Below, piece after piece: positions 1 through 9,233 of a DNA stretch of 64,000 nucleotides. The stretch lies in NCBI GenBank assembly GCA_044230315.1, contig JBGARJ010000013.1, positions 71,862-135,861 of the forward strand. Direction: 5' to 3'. The notes beneath the pieces are model-generated. The model saw only the letters and a list, made by a program, of their open reading frames with translations. It did no database searches and had not been told where the DNA came from. This DNA is from M3007 sp044230315. Lineage in GTDB: Bacteria > Bacteroidota > Bacteroidia > Chitinophagales > Saprospiraceae. How positions within the stretch are numbered: the first letter of the stretch is position 1; every line of letters starts with the position of its first letter. The position numbers and the translations under genes were made by a program.

Positions 1-724
1 AATACTTTTCCAAAAAGGCCTGCTCGCCCGGGGTATTATACACCGTTTTTCCGGGCTCCAGAATATGATAAATATCGGGTGAGAATGCTGCAAACGCCTG
101 CAGCAGCGTACTGGTCTTGCTGATAAAGATTCCAGCATTCCAAAGATAGCGCCCCGATTGAACGAAGTGGCGGGCCGATTCCATGTCCGGTTTTTCGGTA
201 AACCGCTCCACTTCGAAAATATCCGGCCCGGCCGCCGGGCCAAACTGGATATAACCATAACCGGTGTCGGGTCGGGAAGGCGTAATACCAAGGGTCACCA
301 GCGCATCCCGTTCGGCAGAAAATGCCAATGCCTGGTTGATCTTGCCGTGAAATACGGATTCCTGTAATACGATGTGATCGGAAGGGGCTACGATCATGTT
401 CGATTCCGGATCGAGTCCCGCCAGCTTGAATGCCGTAAATGCAATGCAGGGGGCTGTGTTGTTCCTGCTGGGCTCACCGATGATCTGTTCGTCCGACAAT
501 TCGGGCAAATGTTCTTTGACCAGATCGCGGTATGCTGCATTCGTTACGATGAAAATATGCGCAGCCGGGCAAATCGGAAGAAAGCGCTCGAACGTCAACC
601 GTAAAAGACTCTTGCCGACGCCGAGCATGTCGAGAAACTGCTTTGGTCGCGCCTCGCGGCTGCCCGGCCAAAAACGGCTGCCAACACCGCCGGCCATAAT
701 GGCGACATAAGTGTGTGAGTGCAT
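1..724 (-). CDS. manC: mannose-1-phosphate guanylyltransferase (C-terminus off window)
   Basis: Makes GDP-mannose from mannose-1-phosphate and GTP, supplying the Gmd/Fcl pathway encoded just upstream. The visible 241 residues are the N-terminal nucleotidyltransferase. The signature GGVGSRFWPGSR lies at about residues 12-23, followed by RPKQF with the expected lysine, then a PSDH motif and RFTEKP. The ATG at 724 was chosen because MHSHTYVAIMAGG places the nucleotide-binding loop at the usual distance from the N-terminus. It is the last visible gene of the polysaccharide operon, and its stop codon lies beyond base 1, so a C-terminal isomerase fusion cannot be judged. Family assignment is firm; the gene symbol follows the pathway context. 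Confidence 0.9.
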   Translation of the reverse strand, partial: MHSHTYVAIMAGGVGSRFWPGSREARPKQFLDMLGVGKSLLRLTFERFLPICPAAHIFIVTNAAYRDLVKEHLPELSDEQIIGEPSRNNTAPCIAFTAFKLAGLDPESNMIVAPSDHIVLQESVFHGKINQALAFSAERDALVTLGITPSRPDTGYGYIQFGPAAGPDIFEVERFTEKPDMESARHFVQSGRYLWNAGIFISKTSTLLQAFAAFSPDIYHILEPGKTVYNTPGEQAFLEKY

Positions 725-733
725 ATGGTATAC

Positions 734-1351
734 TTAAAATTGTAAACGCAACCCCGGCCCCAGGCCATTTGCTGCCGGCTGAAGCATCAAAGAACCGGTC
801 GACGGTTTACCGGGCGCCAGTGTTTGACCGGAATTGAACAGCAAAACGGATCGTTGCAAATGCCTGCTGGCTTTCATCCGGAAAAAGGCAGCGCCAAATG
901 AACAGCCGATTTCAGAACCCAACCAGAACAACGGGTGTTTCGACCATACCGGCCGATCGGTTTGATTTTCGGAAAATACTAAATGGATAGAAGTCTGGAA
1001 GAATGCCACCGCGCATCCAATCGTGGCAACCCCAAAAATTGTACTGATGCCTTTGTTCGCCCGAAATACCCGGAATTGCTGCATGGCGGCCGGGTCGGTC
1101 TGAAGATGAGGTTTTATTCGACCTGCCCAAAATCCGATTCGCTCCCAGGGCTGGTCAACCCCCAGGCGAAAATGCGACGGTGGCCGGGAGAACAGCGTGG
1201 CGGGTCGGCATTCCCGAACCGAGGGAAACCACCAATTCCGGCAACCGAGTTGAATTGATGCGCTGTCTTGCGCTCCGGCGCATATCATGAACAGCAACCA
1301 ACATAAACCGGTAAGAAGGATCGGACGCATAGCAACCATGTTTTTGAGCAT
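734..1351 (-). CDS. small secreted hypothetical protein
   Basis: A 205-residue protein of unknown function. The N-terminus carries a signal-peptide-like hydrophobic stretch (about residues 9-26, ending near CAGAQ), so it is probably exported. A second hydrophobic stretch (ISTIFGVATIGCAVAFF) lies mid-protein, and the C-terminal part has an HLQRSVLLFN segment that resembles small uncharacterised Bacteroidota membrane proteins I have seen. In-frame ATGs at 1351, 1339 and 1330 are all possible starts; the first leaves only 6 bases after fcl. It lies between fcl and manC in the same direction, so it is probably co-transcribed with the polysaccharide genes. A structural or export accessory role is possible but not shown. 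Confidence 0.6.
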   Translation of the reverse strand: MLKNMVAMRPILLTGLCWLLFMICAGAQDSASIQLGCRNWWFPSVRECRPATLFSRPPSHFRLGVDQPWERIGFWAGRIKPHLQTDPAAMQQFRVFRANKGISTIFGVATIGCAVAFFQTSIHLVFSENQTDRPVWSKHPLFWLGSEIGCSFGAAFFRMKASRHLQRSVLLFNSGQTLAPGKPSTGSLMLQPAANGLGPGLRLQF

Positions 1352-1357
1352 GAGATA

Positions 1358-2284
1358 TTACAGTTGGTCTTTGACGCTTTCATAGACCTGCCGGATGCCA
1401 GCCGCCAATTCAATTTTTGCTGACCATCCGAGCGCATGCAATTTGCTGACATCCATCAGTTTGCGTGGGGTTCCGTCGGGCTTGTCCGGGTCGTACCGTA
1501 TTTCACCCGTGTACCCAACGATCCGGCGGACTAGTTCGGCGAGATCCTGAATGGTCAGATCGTCTCCCACGCCGATATTAACGAACCCCGGTTCATTGTA
1601 ATGCAACATCAGAAACAAACAAGCATCGGCCAGATCGTCGACATGTAAAAATTCCCGTCGCGGCGTACCGGTACCCCACAGCGTGACATACGGCAGGTGA
1701 TCGCGTTTTGCCTCGTGAAATTTACGCAACAAAGCCGGCAATACGTGGCTGTTCTGCGGGTGATAGTTATCATTGGGGCCGTAGAGATTGGTTGGCATGA
1801 CCGAAATAAAATTGCATCCATACTGGGCGCGGTAGGCGTCGCAAAGTTTTATGCCGGCAATTTTAGCAATGGCGTAAGGCTCATTGGTCGGCTCGAGCAG
1901 GCCCGTGAGCAGGTATTCTTCCCGGAGGGGCTGGGGCGCCATCTTGGGGTAAATACAGGATGATCCGAGAAAGAGCAGTTTCCGGACATCATGCTGCCAG
2001 GCGGCGTGGATGACGTTGGCTTCGAGCATCAGGTTGTCGTACAGAAACTCGGCACGGTAGGTGTTGTTGGCCAATATACCGCCCACTTTGGCCGCAGCCA
2101 ATAAGACGTATTCGGGTTGCTCGCGGCGAAAAAACTCCTGCACTTCATCCTGATTGCGCAAATCGAGCTCGCGGGAGTTGCGTAAGGCAAAGTGGTCGTA
2201 GCCTTCCTGGCGGAGTTTGCGCAAAAGAGCAGATCCGACCATCCCGGTATGGCCGGCGATATAAATCTTAGCGTGTTTTTCCAT
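1358..2284 (-). CDS. fcl: GDP-L-fucose synthase
   Basis: Bifunctional epimerase/reductase that turns GDP-4-keto-6-deoxy-D-mannose into GDP-L-fucose with NADPH, the last step of the pathway begun by Gmd. The 308 residues match the family length. A Rossmann GHTGMVGSAL motif is near residue 11, the catalytic serine sits in FLGSSCIYP, and YAIAK is the short-chain dehydrogenase Tyr-xxx-Lys pair. SVMPTNLYGPNDNYHP is also typical. It lies 41 bases downstream of the GT-C membrane protein and near gmd, so the fucose genes are clustered. Confidence 0.94.
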   Translation of the reverse strand: MEKHAKIYIAGHTGMVGSALLRKLRQEGYDHFALRNSRELDLRNQDEVQEFFRREQPEYVLLAAAKVGGILANNTYRAEFLYDNLMLEANVIHAAWQHDVRKLLFLGSSCIYPKMAPQPLREEYLLTGLLEPTNEPYAIAKIAGIKLCDAYRAQYGCNFISVMPTNLYGPNDNYHPQNSHVLPALLRKFHEAKRDHLPYVTLWGTGTPRREFLHVDDLADACLFLMLHYNEPGFVNIGVGDDLTIQDLAELVRRIVGYTGEIRYDPDKPDGTPRKLMDVSKLHALGWSAKIELAAGIRQVYESVKDQL

Positions 2285-2325
2285 GGGTCATCAGCGCTGT
2301 AAAAACCGGATTTTGACGTGTATGT

Positions 2326-3762
2326 TTAACGCACCGGACCGGAGTCCGGATTTTCCCATTTCCAGATCCGGAGCCGGGTGCCGTCCATCAGGCGTTGATC
2401 GATAAGCGGCAAAGGTAACGAATCCCGGAATGCCGCTTGCAGCCGTCCCAGGCTGGCTTGGGCTTTCACACGCCTGTCCGCGCTTTCCTCCCGGGAGATC
2501 AGGTGCAAATACCAAACACTGTCGCACGTCAAATGATGCAGTGGGAACGAAGTGCCGTCATAGACAACCCCGGGGCCATACAGGGAATTGATGTATTTCC
2601 TGCTTTCGTCAGGACTGAAGGAAATATGCCGCTGCGTCGGCAGTCCATACAAGGCCGAGGTGAATTTTTGTTGTTCACTGTTATAGCGCCAGCCTGACCA
2701 CTGAACGGCAATAAAGAAGATACCCGCCGTAATTGGGATAATTGCCCGTTTCCAACCCGCAAAGCCGGCTAATCGCAAGTTGCTGTGTGCCGCTGTCATA
2801 CTCAATAACGGCAATAACGGCAACAAGTACCGTGCCTGCAAAACCAGCCCTTTGTACCCGCTTTTAGCCACAGCGTCGTATCCATAGCACCCGTAAACCG
2901 CCACGTAAAGGCCAATGGCCGCCCATGTTTCCGTCCGGTAGCGCCAGTTGCTTTTCCAGAGCAAATACAGGCCACCCGGCGCCACTATCAGCAACATCAA
3001 AAGATAAAGGCTCAATTGTCCAGGCAAATGACTGATCGAAAACGAAATCCCGGGATCACGGAGATATAGCGGATGACCGTACAACAACCAGCCCGATACT
3101 AACCTGGGGAGCAGCCCTGCGCCAAAGCCCGCCCATAACAGTCGACGCTCTGGTAATTTTCGCCCAATGGCGCCCAGTAAAAAAGGCATGGCCCACAACA
3201 GGTTTGTCTCCCGGAAAAGCAAACCCAGCCCTGCGGCAGCACCGGCCCCAAAACAGTAAATGGGTTTGCGTGTACCTTTGCCATACCACCAAATGAACAG
3301 CGCCGCGAGGGCAAATCCCGGCAAATCGCTCATCAAGGCACGTGTCAGGATGATGCCCGGCAGGAAAAACCACGGATAGGCAGCCCATAATGTGTCTTTT
3401 TTATCCTCTGCCAATGCCCGGAAAACACCCCAAGTGCCGGCCACCCAAGCCAACAATCCACACCAGAATACACCGGAAGGCCCAACCAGCCAAAGAAAAG
3501 GAATGGCCAGCAAAGCGGTACCTGCCGGATAACCGCCCGGCAAGGTGGTCGTACACGTACCCGGACATGGCGGACAGTGTTGAATCGTGCGTGCACCGGC
3601 TGACCAAGCCATGGCCTGATCAAAATATGCCGTTTCGTCGGCGATCAGAAAATGATTGGGGTAAAAACAGCCGAAAATTGCAATGGCAGCCAAAAGGGCG
3701 AACCCGCATCTGGTTGTGGGATTTCGCCAAAACCTGAAGCCACCGTTGCCGCTAAACAACAC
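2326..3762 (-). CDS. GT-C fold polytopic membrane glycosyltransferase-like protein
   Basis: A 478-residue protein with roughly ten to twelve hydrophobic segments. In the first extracytoplasmic loop the pair in ADETAYF matches the acidic motif of GT-C glycosyltransferases (dolichyl- or undecaprenyl-phosphate-sugar users such as the ArnT/PMT group). It may add a sugar on the periplasmic side, but no acceptor can be named. The start is GTG at 3762, whose G is the last base of the gmd stop codon TAG, giving a one-base overlap and probable translational coupling. The C-terminal 120 residues are soluble. Family call is by motif and topology, so specificity is open. Confidence 0.65.
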   Translation of the reverse strand: MLFSGNGGFRFWRNPTTRCGFALLAAIAIFGCFYPNHFLIADETAYFDQAMAWSAGARTIQHCPPCPGTCTTTLPGGYPAGTALLAIPFLWLVGPSGVFWCGLLAWVAGTWGVFRALAEDKKDTLWAAYPWFFLPGIILTRALMSDLPGFALAALFIWWYGKGTRKPIYCFGAGAAAGLGLLFRETNLLWAMPFLLGAIGRKLPERRLLWAGFGAGLLPRLVSGWLLYGHPLYLRDPGISFSISHLPGQLSLYLLMLLIVAPGGLYLLWKSNWRYRTETWAAIGLYVAVYGCYGYDAVAKSGYKGLVLQARYLLPLLPLLSMTAAHSNLRLAGFAGWKRAIIPITAGIFFIAVQWSGWRYNSEQQKFTSALYGLPTQRHISFSPDESRKYINSLYGPGVVYDGTSFPLHHLTCDSVWYLHLISREESADRRVKAQASLGRLQAAFRDSLPLPLIDQRLMDGTRLRIWKWENPDSGPVR

Positions 3763-4874
3763 TATTCGTATTGTTTTTTGATATCAAATCCCGATTCGTG
3801 CAGGAGTTTGTCGCGCCGGAACAAATCGAGGTCGCCCGCTACCATTTCCCCGACCAACGCACTAAGGGAGTGTTTGGGCGACCAGCCCAGTTTTTCACGG
3901 GCTTTCGTGGCATCGCCCACGAGCAGATCAACTTCGGTGGGCCGGTAGTACCGTGGATCAATCGCCACTACTTCCATACCTGCTTTGAGTTGAAATTCAG
4001 GGCGCCTGCAGGCAACCACCACACCGGTCTCCTGTTCGCCCTGGCCGCGGAATTCCAGCGCTATGCCGATTTCGGCAAAGGCCATCCGGACAAAATCGCG
4101 CACCGAAGTGGTTTGCCCGGTGGCAATGACGAAATCTTCCGCCACCGGATGTTGCAGCATCAGCCACATGGCTTCCACATAATCGCGGGCATGCCCCCAG
4201 TCGCGTTTGGCATCCAGGTTTCCCAGCCAGAGTTTGTCCTGCAACCCCAGTCCGATCCGGGCCACCGCCCGGGTAATTTTCCGGGTCACGAAGGTTTCGC
4301 CCCGGAGCGGAGACTCATGGTTGAACAGGATGCCATTACAGGCAAACAACTGATACGCTTCGCGGTAGTTCACCGTAATCCAATAAGCGTATAATTTGGC
4401 CACACCGTAGGGTGACCTCGGGTAGAAGGGCGTCGTTTCACGTTGTGGAACCTCCTGCACCAGGCCGTATAATTCAGACGTGGAAGCCTGATAAAACCTG
4501 GTTTTTTGCTCCAACCCCAATAAGCGGATCGCTTCCAGCAACCGGAGGGCGCCAACGGCATCGGCGTTGGCCGTGTACTCGGGTGTTTCAAAACTCACTT
4601 TTACATGGCTTTGAGCGCCCAGGTTGTAAATTTCATCGGGCTGTACCTCCTGAACGATCCGGATGAGATTGGTACTGTCGGTCAGATCGCCGTAATGCAG
4701 GATCAGGTTCCGGTTCGACACGTGCGGGTCCTGGTATAAGTGGTCAATCCGGTCGGTGTTGAACAACGAACTGCGGCGTTTGATGCCATGAACGATGTAT
4801 CCCTTTTTCAGGAGGAAATCGGCCAGGTAGGCGCCATCCTGACCTGTAATACCTGTTATCAATGCTGTTTTCAT
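3762..4874 (-). CDS. gmd: GDP-mannose 4,6-dehydratase
   Basis: Converts GDP-mannose to GDP-4-keto-6-deoxy-D-mannose, the precursor of GDP-L-fucose, GDP-rhamnose or GDP-perosamine; with Fcl next door, fucose is the likely product. The N-terminus MKTALITGITGQDGAYLADF is diagnostic for Gmd, and GIKRRSSLFNTDRIDHLY and YGVAKLYAYW (catalytic Tyr and Lys) follow. The ATG at 4874 was preferred over an upstream in-frame extension because that extension lacks family similarity. The product has 370 residues, the family norm. It is preceded by the epimerase gene with 17 bases between them. Confidence 0.95.
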   Translation of the reverse strand: MKTALITGITGQDGAYLADFLLKKGYIVHGIKRRSSLFNTDRIDHLYQDPHVSNRNLILHYGDLTDSTNLIRIVQEVQPDEIYNLGAQSHVKVSFETPEYTANADAVGALRLLEAIRLLGLEQKTRFYQASTSELYGLVQEVPQRETTPFYPRSPYGVAKLYAYWITVNYREAYQLFACNGILFNHESPLRGETFVTRKITRAVARIGLGLQDKLWLGNLDAKRDWGHARDYVEAMWLMLQHPVAEDFVIATGQTTSVRDFVRMAFAEIGIALEFRGQGEQETGVVVACRRPEFQLKAGMEVVAIDPRYYRPTEVDLLVGDATKAREKLGWSPKHSLSALVGEMVAGDLDLFRRDKLLHESGFDIKKQYE

Positions 4875-4891
4875 AAATTTCAGTTGCACAA

Positions 4892-6016
4892 TTATTGTAA
4901 TGCCGCCAGTTGATCGACAATGCGGCCGGCGGCCTGACCGTCCCACAACGGCGGGATGCCGCCCGTTTTGTATTGACCGGCCAAAATTAACCGGATATAA
5001 TGATCGGCGGTTTCGGGATTTAGATCAGCGATCAGCGTGTTGGTGCCGATTTGCGTGGTGGCGGGCCGTTCGGTGTGGGTGCGAAACGTCAGACAAGGCT
5101 TGCCCAGCCAGGTGGTTTCCTCCTGCACGCCGCCGGAGTCGGTTATTACCAGACGCGCGCGCTGGAGGAGCCCGACCATTTGGCCATATCCCAGCGGAGG
5201 CAACACCAGTACCCCGGATCCTTCGACGAGCATTTGGTTGAGCCCAAACTGCTGCATGTTGTTCCACGTGCGGGGGTGCACCGGAAACACGACCGGCAAG
5301 TGCCGGGCAGCCACGCGCAACAACCCCGCGATCCGGCGCAACCCTTCCGGCGTATCCACATTGGATGGCCGGTGCACCGTGACCAAGGCAAAATCATGAT
5401 TTAATGCGGCCCCCAGACCAGTACCAAGGAGCGGGTGAAAGATTTCGTCCAGGCCCAATGCGTTTATTTGCCGGTATTTATCCGCCAGAGCATCGATGAG
5501 CACATTTCCGCTGAAAAACACCCGTTCCGGCGGCAAGCCCTCCCGGTGCAGATTTTCGACGGCGGCCGGTTCGCTGGCAAATAAAGCATCGGCCAGGTGA
5601 TCCACCGCGATCCGGTTGAGCTCCTCCGGCATTTGCCGGTCGCCGCTGCGCAAACCAGCTTCCACATGCGCCACCTGCAAACCCATCTGCTTGGCTGCTA
5701 CCGCACCGGCCAGGGCCGAGGTGACATCGCCGATGACCACGACCCAATCGGGCTTCCACTCCAGAAATACGGGCTCCAATGCGAGGGCTATCCGTGCCGA
5801 TTCCTGGAGGATAGTCTGCCCGTTGCCGTTCAATACCACATCGGGGTCCGGCAGTCCCATTTCGCGGAGAATGGAAGTACTCATGGCGGCATCGCGTTGC
5901 TGGCCGGTGTGTATCAGGCGCAGCTGCATTTCCGCTGTTCGATTGAAAGCGCGCCAAAGCGGGGCTGCTTTAATAAAATTCGGGCGGGCGCCTGCCAGGA
6001 GTGCAATAGTTATCAT
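4892..6016 (-). CDS. wecB: UDP-N-acetylglucosamine 2-epimerase (non-hydrolysing)
   Basis: Interconverts UDP-GlcNAc and UDP-ManNAc, giving an N-acetylmannosamine precursor for surface glycans. The start MITIALLAGARPNFIKAAPL fits the family, and HVEAGLRSGDRQMPEELNR and the late ITDSGGVQEE motif (UDP binding) are characteristic. The ATG at 6016 was chosen; the reading frame continues upstream for 60 residues without family similarity. The product has 374 residues. Together with the UDP-sugar dehydrogenase at 24549-25844 it could lead to ManNAcA, although that enzyme looks closer to the UDP-GalNAc/GlcNAc dehydrogenase group. Confidence 0.92.
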   Translation of the reverse strand: MITIALLAGARPNFIKAAPLWRAFNRTAEMQLRLIHTGQQRDAAMSTSILREMGLPDPDVVLNGNGQTILQESARIALALEPVFLEWKPDWVVVIGDVTSALAGAVAAKQMGLQVAHVEAGLRSGDRQMPEELNRIAVDHLADALFASEPAAVENLHREGLPPERVFFSGNVLIDALADKYRQINALGLDEIFHPLLGTGLGAALNHDFALVTVHRPSNVDTPEGLRRIAGLLRVAARHLPVVFPVHPRTWNNMQQFGLNQMLVEGSGVLVLPPLGYGQMVGLLQRARLVITDSGGVQEETTWLGKPCLTFRTHTERPATTQIGTNTLIADLNPETADHYIRLILAGQYKTGGIPPLWDGQAAGRIVDQLAALQ

Positions 6017-6056
6017 GCCACCGGGTAAAATACGGGGAAGCGAAAGGCACGCGATT

Positions 6057-6809
6057 TCATATACCAATTCGCCAATATTGCGGAATTTTTCGCAAAGGTT
6101 TGAGCAACAACGTATAAGGCGCCGGTCGTAAACCATTCTTGATCCAGGCCCGCCGGTCTTCCCGGTTGGCATGCCATCGGTGCCGCCACGAAGCATTGCT
6201 GAGTCCGCCGGTTCGCATATGGACGATCACTTCTGGCAAATAGCACGTGGAAATACGGTGTTTGTACAAAAACCGAAGCATGAGTTCATAATCCGCAGCA
6301 CTTCGAAAACTGAGGTCGTAGCCGCCAAATTTTTCATAGAATTCCCGGCGGACGAAAAACGTGGGATGCGGAGGCATCCAGCCGTAGCGAAAATGATCGG
6401 GCGAAAAGGACCCCGATCGCCAATACCGCACGGTACGGCCCAACATGCGCGGATGAACATATTTCAAGTCGGCATATACCGAGCCGGCATTCGTTTTTTC
6501 CAGAGCCCGGGCTACAGCGGCTAACACTTTTGGGTGGGCATAAAAATCATCCGAATTCAGGATGCCGATCACATCACCGGTAGCCAGATCAATGCCCTTG
6601 TTCATCGCATCGTATAACCCGTGATCCGGCTCGCTCAGCCACCGCGACACATGCCGGTAGGTTCCGACGATTTCTGCCGTATGGTCGGAGGAGCCCCCAT
6701 CAATGACCAGGTGCTCCACAGCAGGATGTGTCTGGCTGCGGACGCTTTCCAGCGTGTCACGGATCGTAGCCGCGCTATTGAAGGAAACGGTGATTACGGA
6801 TATTTTCAT
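6057..6809 (-). CDS. family 2 glycosyltransferase
   Basis: A 250-residue GT-A fold enzyme predicted to transfer a sugar from a nucleotide donor to the growing lipid-linked repeat on the cytoplasmic side. It begins MKISVITVSFNSAATI, the typical GT2 N-terminus, then has LVIDGGSSDHT and the metal-binding aspartates in GILNSDD (about residue 88). It resembles the WcaE-like group of colanic acid type loci. No membrane segment is evident. It lies 40 bases after the carbamoyltransferase gene. Sugar specificity cannot be read from the sequence. Confidence 0.88.
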   Translation of the reverse strand: MKISVITVSFNSAATIRDTLESVRSQTHPAVEHLVIDGGSSDHTAEIVGTYRHVSRWLSEPDHGLYDAMNKGIDLATGDVIGILNSDDFYAHPKVLAAVARALEKTNAGSVYADLKYVHPRMLGRTVRYWRSGSFSPDHFRYGWMPPHPTFFVRREFYEKFGGYDLSFRSAADYELMLRFLYKHRISTCYLPEVIVHMRTGGLSNASWRHRWHANREDRRAWIKNGLRPAPYTLLLKPLRKIPQYWRIGI

Positions 6810-6848
6810 CTTGTCTGGTGATCCGTCCAGTCCTCTTTGTTGAGGATT

Positions 6849-8573
6849 TCAGCGCCGGATCACATAATTTTCGAGCACCAGCATATCCATTTCTGTCCGA
6901 AGGAAACACTCCAGGGCGTGTTCCGGGGTGTTCACGATCGGTTCGTTTTCATTGAACGAGGTGTTGAGCAATACGGGCACACCGGTTTTCCGGTAGAACG
7001 TGTCGATCAGTTGGTAGTATCGCGGGTTGTCTTCGCGTTGCACGGTTTGCAGGCGTCCGGTGCCGTCGATGTGTGTCACAGCCGGAAGCAACGATCGCTT
7101 TTCGGGCCGGATGGGGTAAACTTTTTCCATGAAGGGCACGTCATCGGGTTGTTCAAAATAGTCCGAAGCGGCTTCCCAGAGGATGGACGGTGCAAATGGC
7201 CGGAAACTTTCGCGGCGCTTGATTTTGGCATTCAGGAGATCCTTGGCGTCGCTGCGCCGCGGGTCGGCCAGGATCGACCGGTTACCGAGCGCTCTAGGGC
7301 CGAATTCTGCCCGGCCCTGGAACCATCCGACCACCCCGGCCTCGATCAGGCAATCGGTGACCAGGTCGAACAAATCGCTATCGTCCAGCCGGGTGTATGG
7401 AATCTGGCGTTGTTGAAGCAACGTTTCAATCGCCTGGTGGGTCGCCTGCGCGCCGGTGTACGCCTGGTGCCGGAATGCCGGGCGGGGCAGCCCTTTGGTT
7501 TGGTGCAGGTAATACAATGCCGATCCGATGCTGGTGCCGGCATCGTGGCCGGCCGGCGGGACAAAGACGTGTTCGAACGGCGTGTTCCGGAGAAGTTTTC
7601 CGTTGGCCACTGAATTTTGCGCCACGCCGCCTGCGACGCATATGTTTTTCAAACCCGTTCGCCGGTGCAGATCATTGGCGAGGTGAAAAATGACCGATTC
7701 GCACATGGCCTGCACCGATGCGGCCAAATCGCAATGGTATTCGTTCACAGAGACGCCCGCCGTGCGTGGGCCGCCAAATTCTTTACGCAACGCATCGGTA
7801 AAAAGCGGACCAATTTCCGGTTGGCCGCCGTCCCAATTCATCGAGACACCTTCGAGAAAGTGCCGAAAATAACGGCTGTTCAATGCAAATAAGCCATTGG
7901 GCAACAAATGAATGACATCCTGCAGTTTTTCCAAGAAGACTGGTTTGCCGTACGGCGCAAGTCCCATCACTTTATATTCGTCGCCATAATGCGGAAAGCC
8001 GAGCAATTGGGTGAAGGCCGTATAAAAAATGCCCAGGGAGTGTGGGTAAGAGACACTGTCGAGCACGCTGATCCGGTTGTTGCGCCCGGTTGCGCGCATC
8101 GTGGACGTGAAATCACCCATGCCATCGATGGACAATAGCGCCGATTCCTCAAACGGCGACACAAAATAGGCCGATGCCAGATGACTGCGGTGATGTTCGG
8201 TATATTGCACCTGTACTTGCCAGGCGCCTGGATTAATGCCGAAAGATTCGGCAATATCCTGTTTTATTGTTTTGATATTGAAGGAATTGCGCGCCCGGTT
8301 GAGTAGTGCCGACGCTGAGGCGCCCCGGCGCAACACATGCCGGATTTTTTGACCCAGTTTGGCGTATGGATCGCGTGAAACGGCTATTACCTGTACATCC
8401 GTTAATTGGATGCCAGCCTCTTCGAGGCAGAACCGGATGGCCTCCACTGGTAGCCCGGCCCAATGCTTGATCCGGCAAATGCGCTCTTCTTCTGTGGCTG
8501 CAACCAGCTCGGTATCCCGGTACAAGGCAGCGGCAGAGTCGCCGTGGTACGCATTCAGGCCAAGGATATACAT
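6849..8573 (-). CDS. NodU/CmcH-family carbamoyltransferase
   Basis: Transfers a carbamoyl group from carbamoyl phosphate, through a carbamoyl-adenylate, to a hydroxyl, here most likely on a sugar of the polysaccharide. The start MYILGLNAYHGDSAAALY at 8573 is the family N-terminus; the longer in-frame extension upstream was rejected. Conserved parts are the histidine motif HHRSHLASAYF, the ATP-binding segment LLSIDGMGD, HYGDEYKVMGLAPYG, and the C-terminal EFGPRALGNRSILADPR. The 574 residues match the family norm. Its place among glycosyltransferases argues for glycan decoration rather than antibiotic or Nod-factor synthesis. Confidence 0.92.
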   Translation of the reverse strand: MYILGLNAYHGDSAAALYRDTELVAATEEERICRIKHWAGLPVEAIRFCLEEAGIQLTDVQVIAVSRDPYAKLGQKIRHVLRRGASASALLNRARNSFNIKTIKQDIAESFGINPGAWQVQVQYTEHHRSHLASAYFVSPFEESALLSIDGMGDFTSTMRATGRNNRISVLDSVSYPHSLGIFYTAFTQLLGFPHYGDEYKVMGLAPYGKPVFLEKLQDVIHLLPNGLFALNSRYFRHFLEGVSMNWDGGQPEIGPLFTDALRKEFGGPRTAGVSVNEYHCDLAASVQAMCESVIFHLANDLHRRTGLKNICVAGGVAQNSVANGKLLRNTPFEHVFVPPAGHDAGTSIGSALYYLHQTKGLPRPAFRHQAYTGAQATHQAIETLLQQRQIPYTRLDDSDLFDLVTDCLIEAGVVGWFQGRAEFGPRALGNRSILADPRRSDAKDLLNAKIKRRESFRPFAPSILWEAASDYFEQPDDVPFMEKVYPIRPEKRSLLPAVTHIDGTGRLQTVQREDNPRYYQLIDTFYRKTGVPVLLNTSFNENEPIVNTPEHALECFLRTEMDMLVLENYVIRR

Positions 8574-8599
8574 TGTTTTGGTTGTGTAGGAAGCGGTTG

Positions 8600-9229
8600 C
8601 TAGATCAGTTCTGCTTTCAACAGCATGGATTTCCACAAATATGGCAAACGCCCGGCGCCCCGGAAGTCCCGTACAACAAAACCGCTTTCTTCCAGTAAAT
8701 GGCTCAGGGTGCTGCGCGACCAAAATTTGATATGTCCGCCGTCCCACAGCGCCGTAAAATGAGCGTCCATTGCACCGGATAGGGCCAACGCCAGGTTTTT
8801 CAAATAACCGTGGTAGGGGGTGGAAAGCAGGAGGTGTTTTGGCCCGGCCTGCCGCGATAAAATCGCTTTGCATTGGGCCAAAAAGGCGCGCGGCGCGTAC
8901 AAATGTTCGATTACTTCCGTCGAGACTATGGTATCAAAGGGAATATGCCGGAGCTCGGAAGGCAAGGTTTGTGTATCGATATTTTGGACGAAAAACCGAC
9001 CGGGATGGATTTTGGCGGCCAGGTCGATGCCTTGTTTCGATGCATCAATACCGTACACGTTATAGCCTCGTTCCATTAATACGCGGGCAAGCGACCCGTT
9101 GCCGCAACCGATATCCAGAATTGCCTTGTTTTGTTCGGGATGCAGCATTTTCAGCAATTCCGGTAAAATATACCGGTGCGCGTGGTTGGGCGCCAGGGAG
9201 GTATAACCGTATTCCTGGTATTGCTCCAT
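8600..9229 (-). CDS. class I SAM-dependent methyltransferase
   Basis: A 209-residue Rossmann-fold methyltransferase. Motif I is ILDIGCGNGSLARVL at about residues 38-52, followed by an acidic motif II (VYGIDAS) and a STEVIEHLY segment typical of the UbiG/Methyltransf_11 to 23 group. It probably methylates a sugar or sugar-linked group, given its neighbours. The start ATG at 9229 is 4 bases from the stop of the preceding glycosyltransferase gene, so the two are likely translated from one message. The substrate is unknown. Confidence 0.85.
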   Translation of the reverse strand: MEQYQEYGYTSLAPNHAHRYILPELLKMLHPEQNKAILDIGCGNGSLARVLMERGYNVYGIDASKQGIDLAAKIHPGRFFVQNIDTQTLPSELRHIPFDTIVSTEVIEHLYAPRAFLAQCKAILSRQAGPKHLLLSTPYHGYLKNLALALSGAMDAHFTALWDGGHIKFWSRSTLSHLLEESGFVVRDFRGAGRLPYLWKSMLLKAELI

Positions 9230-9233
9230 CGGG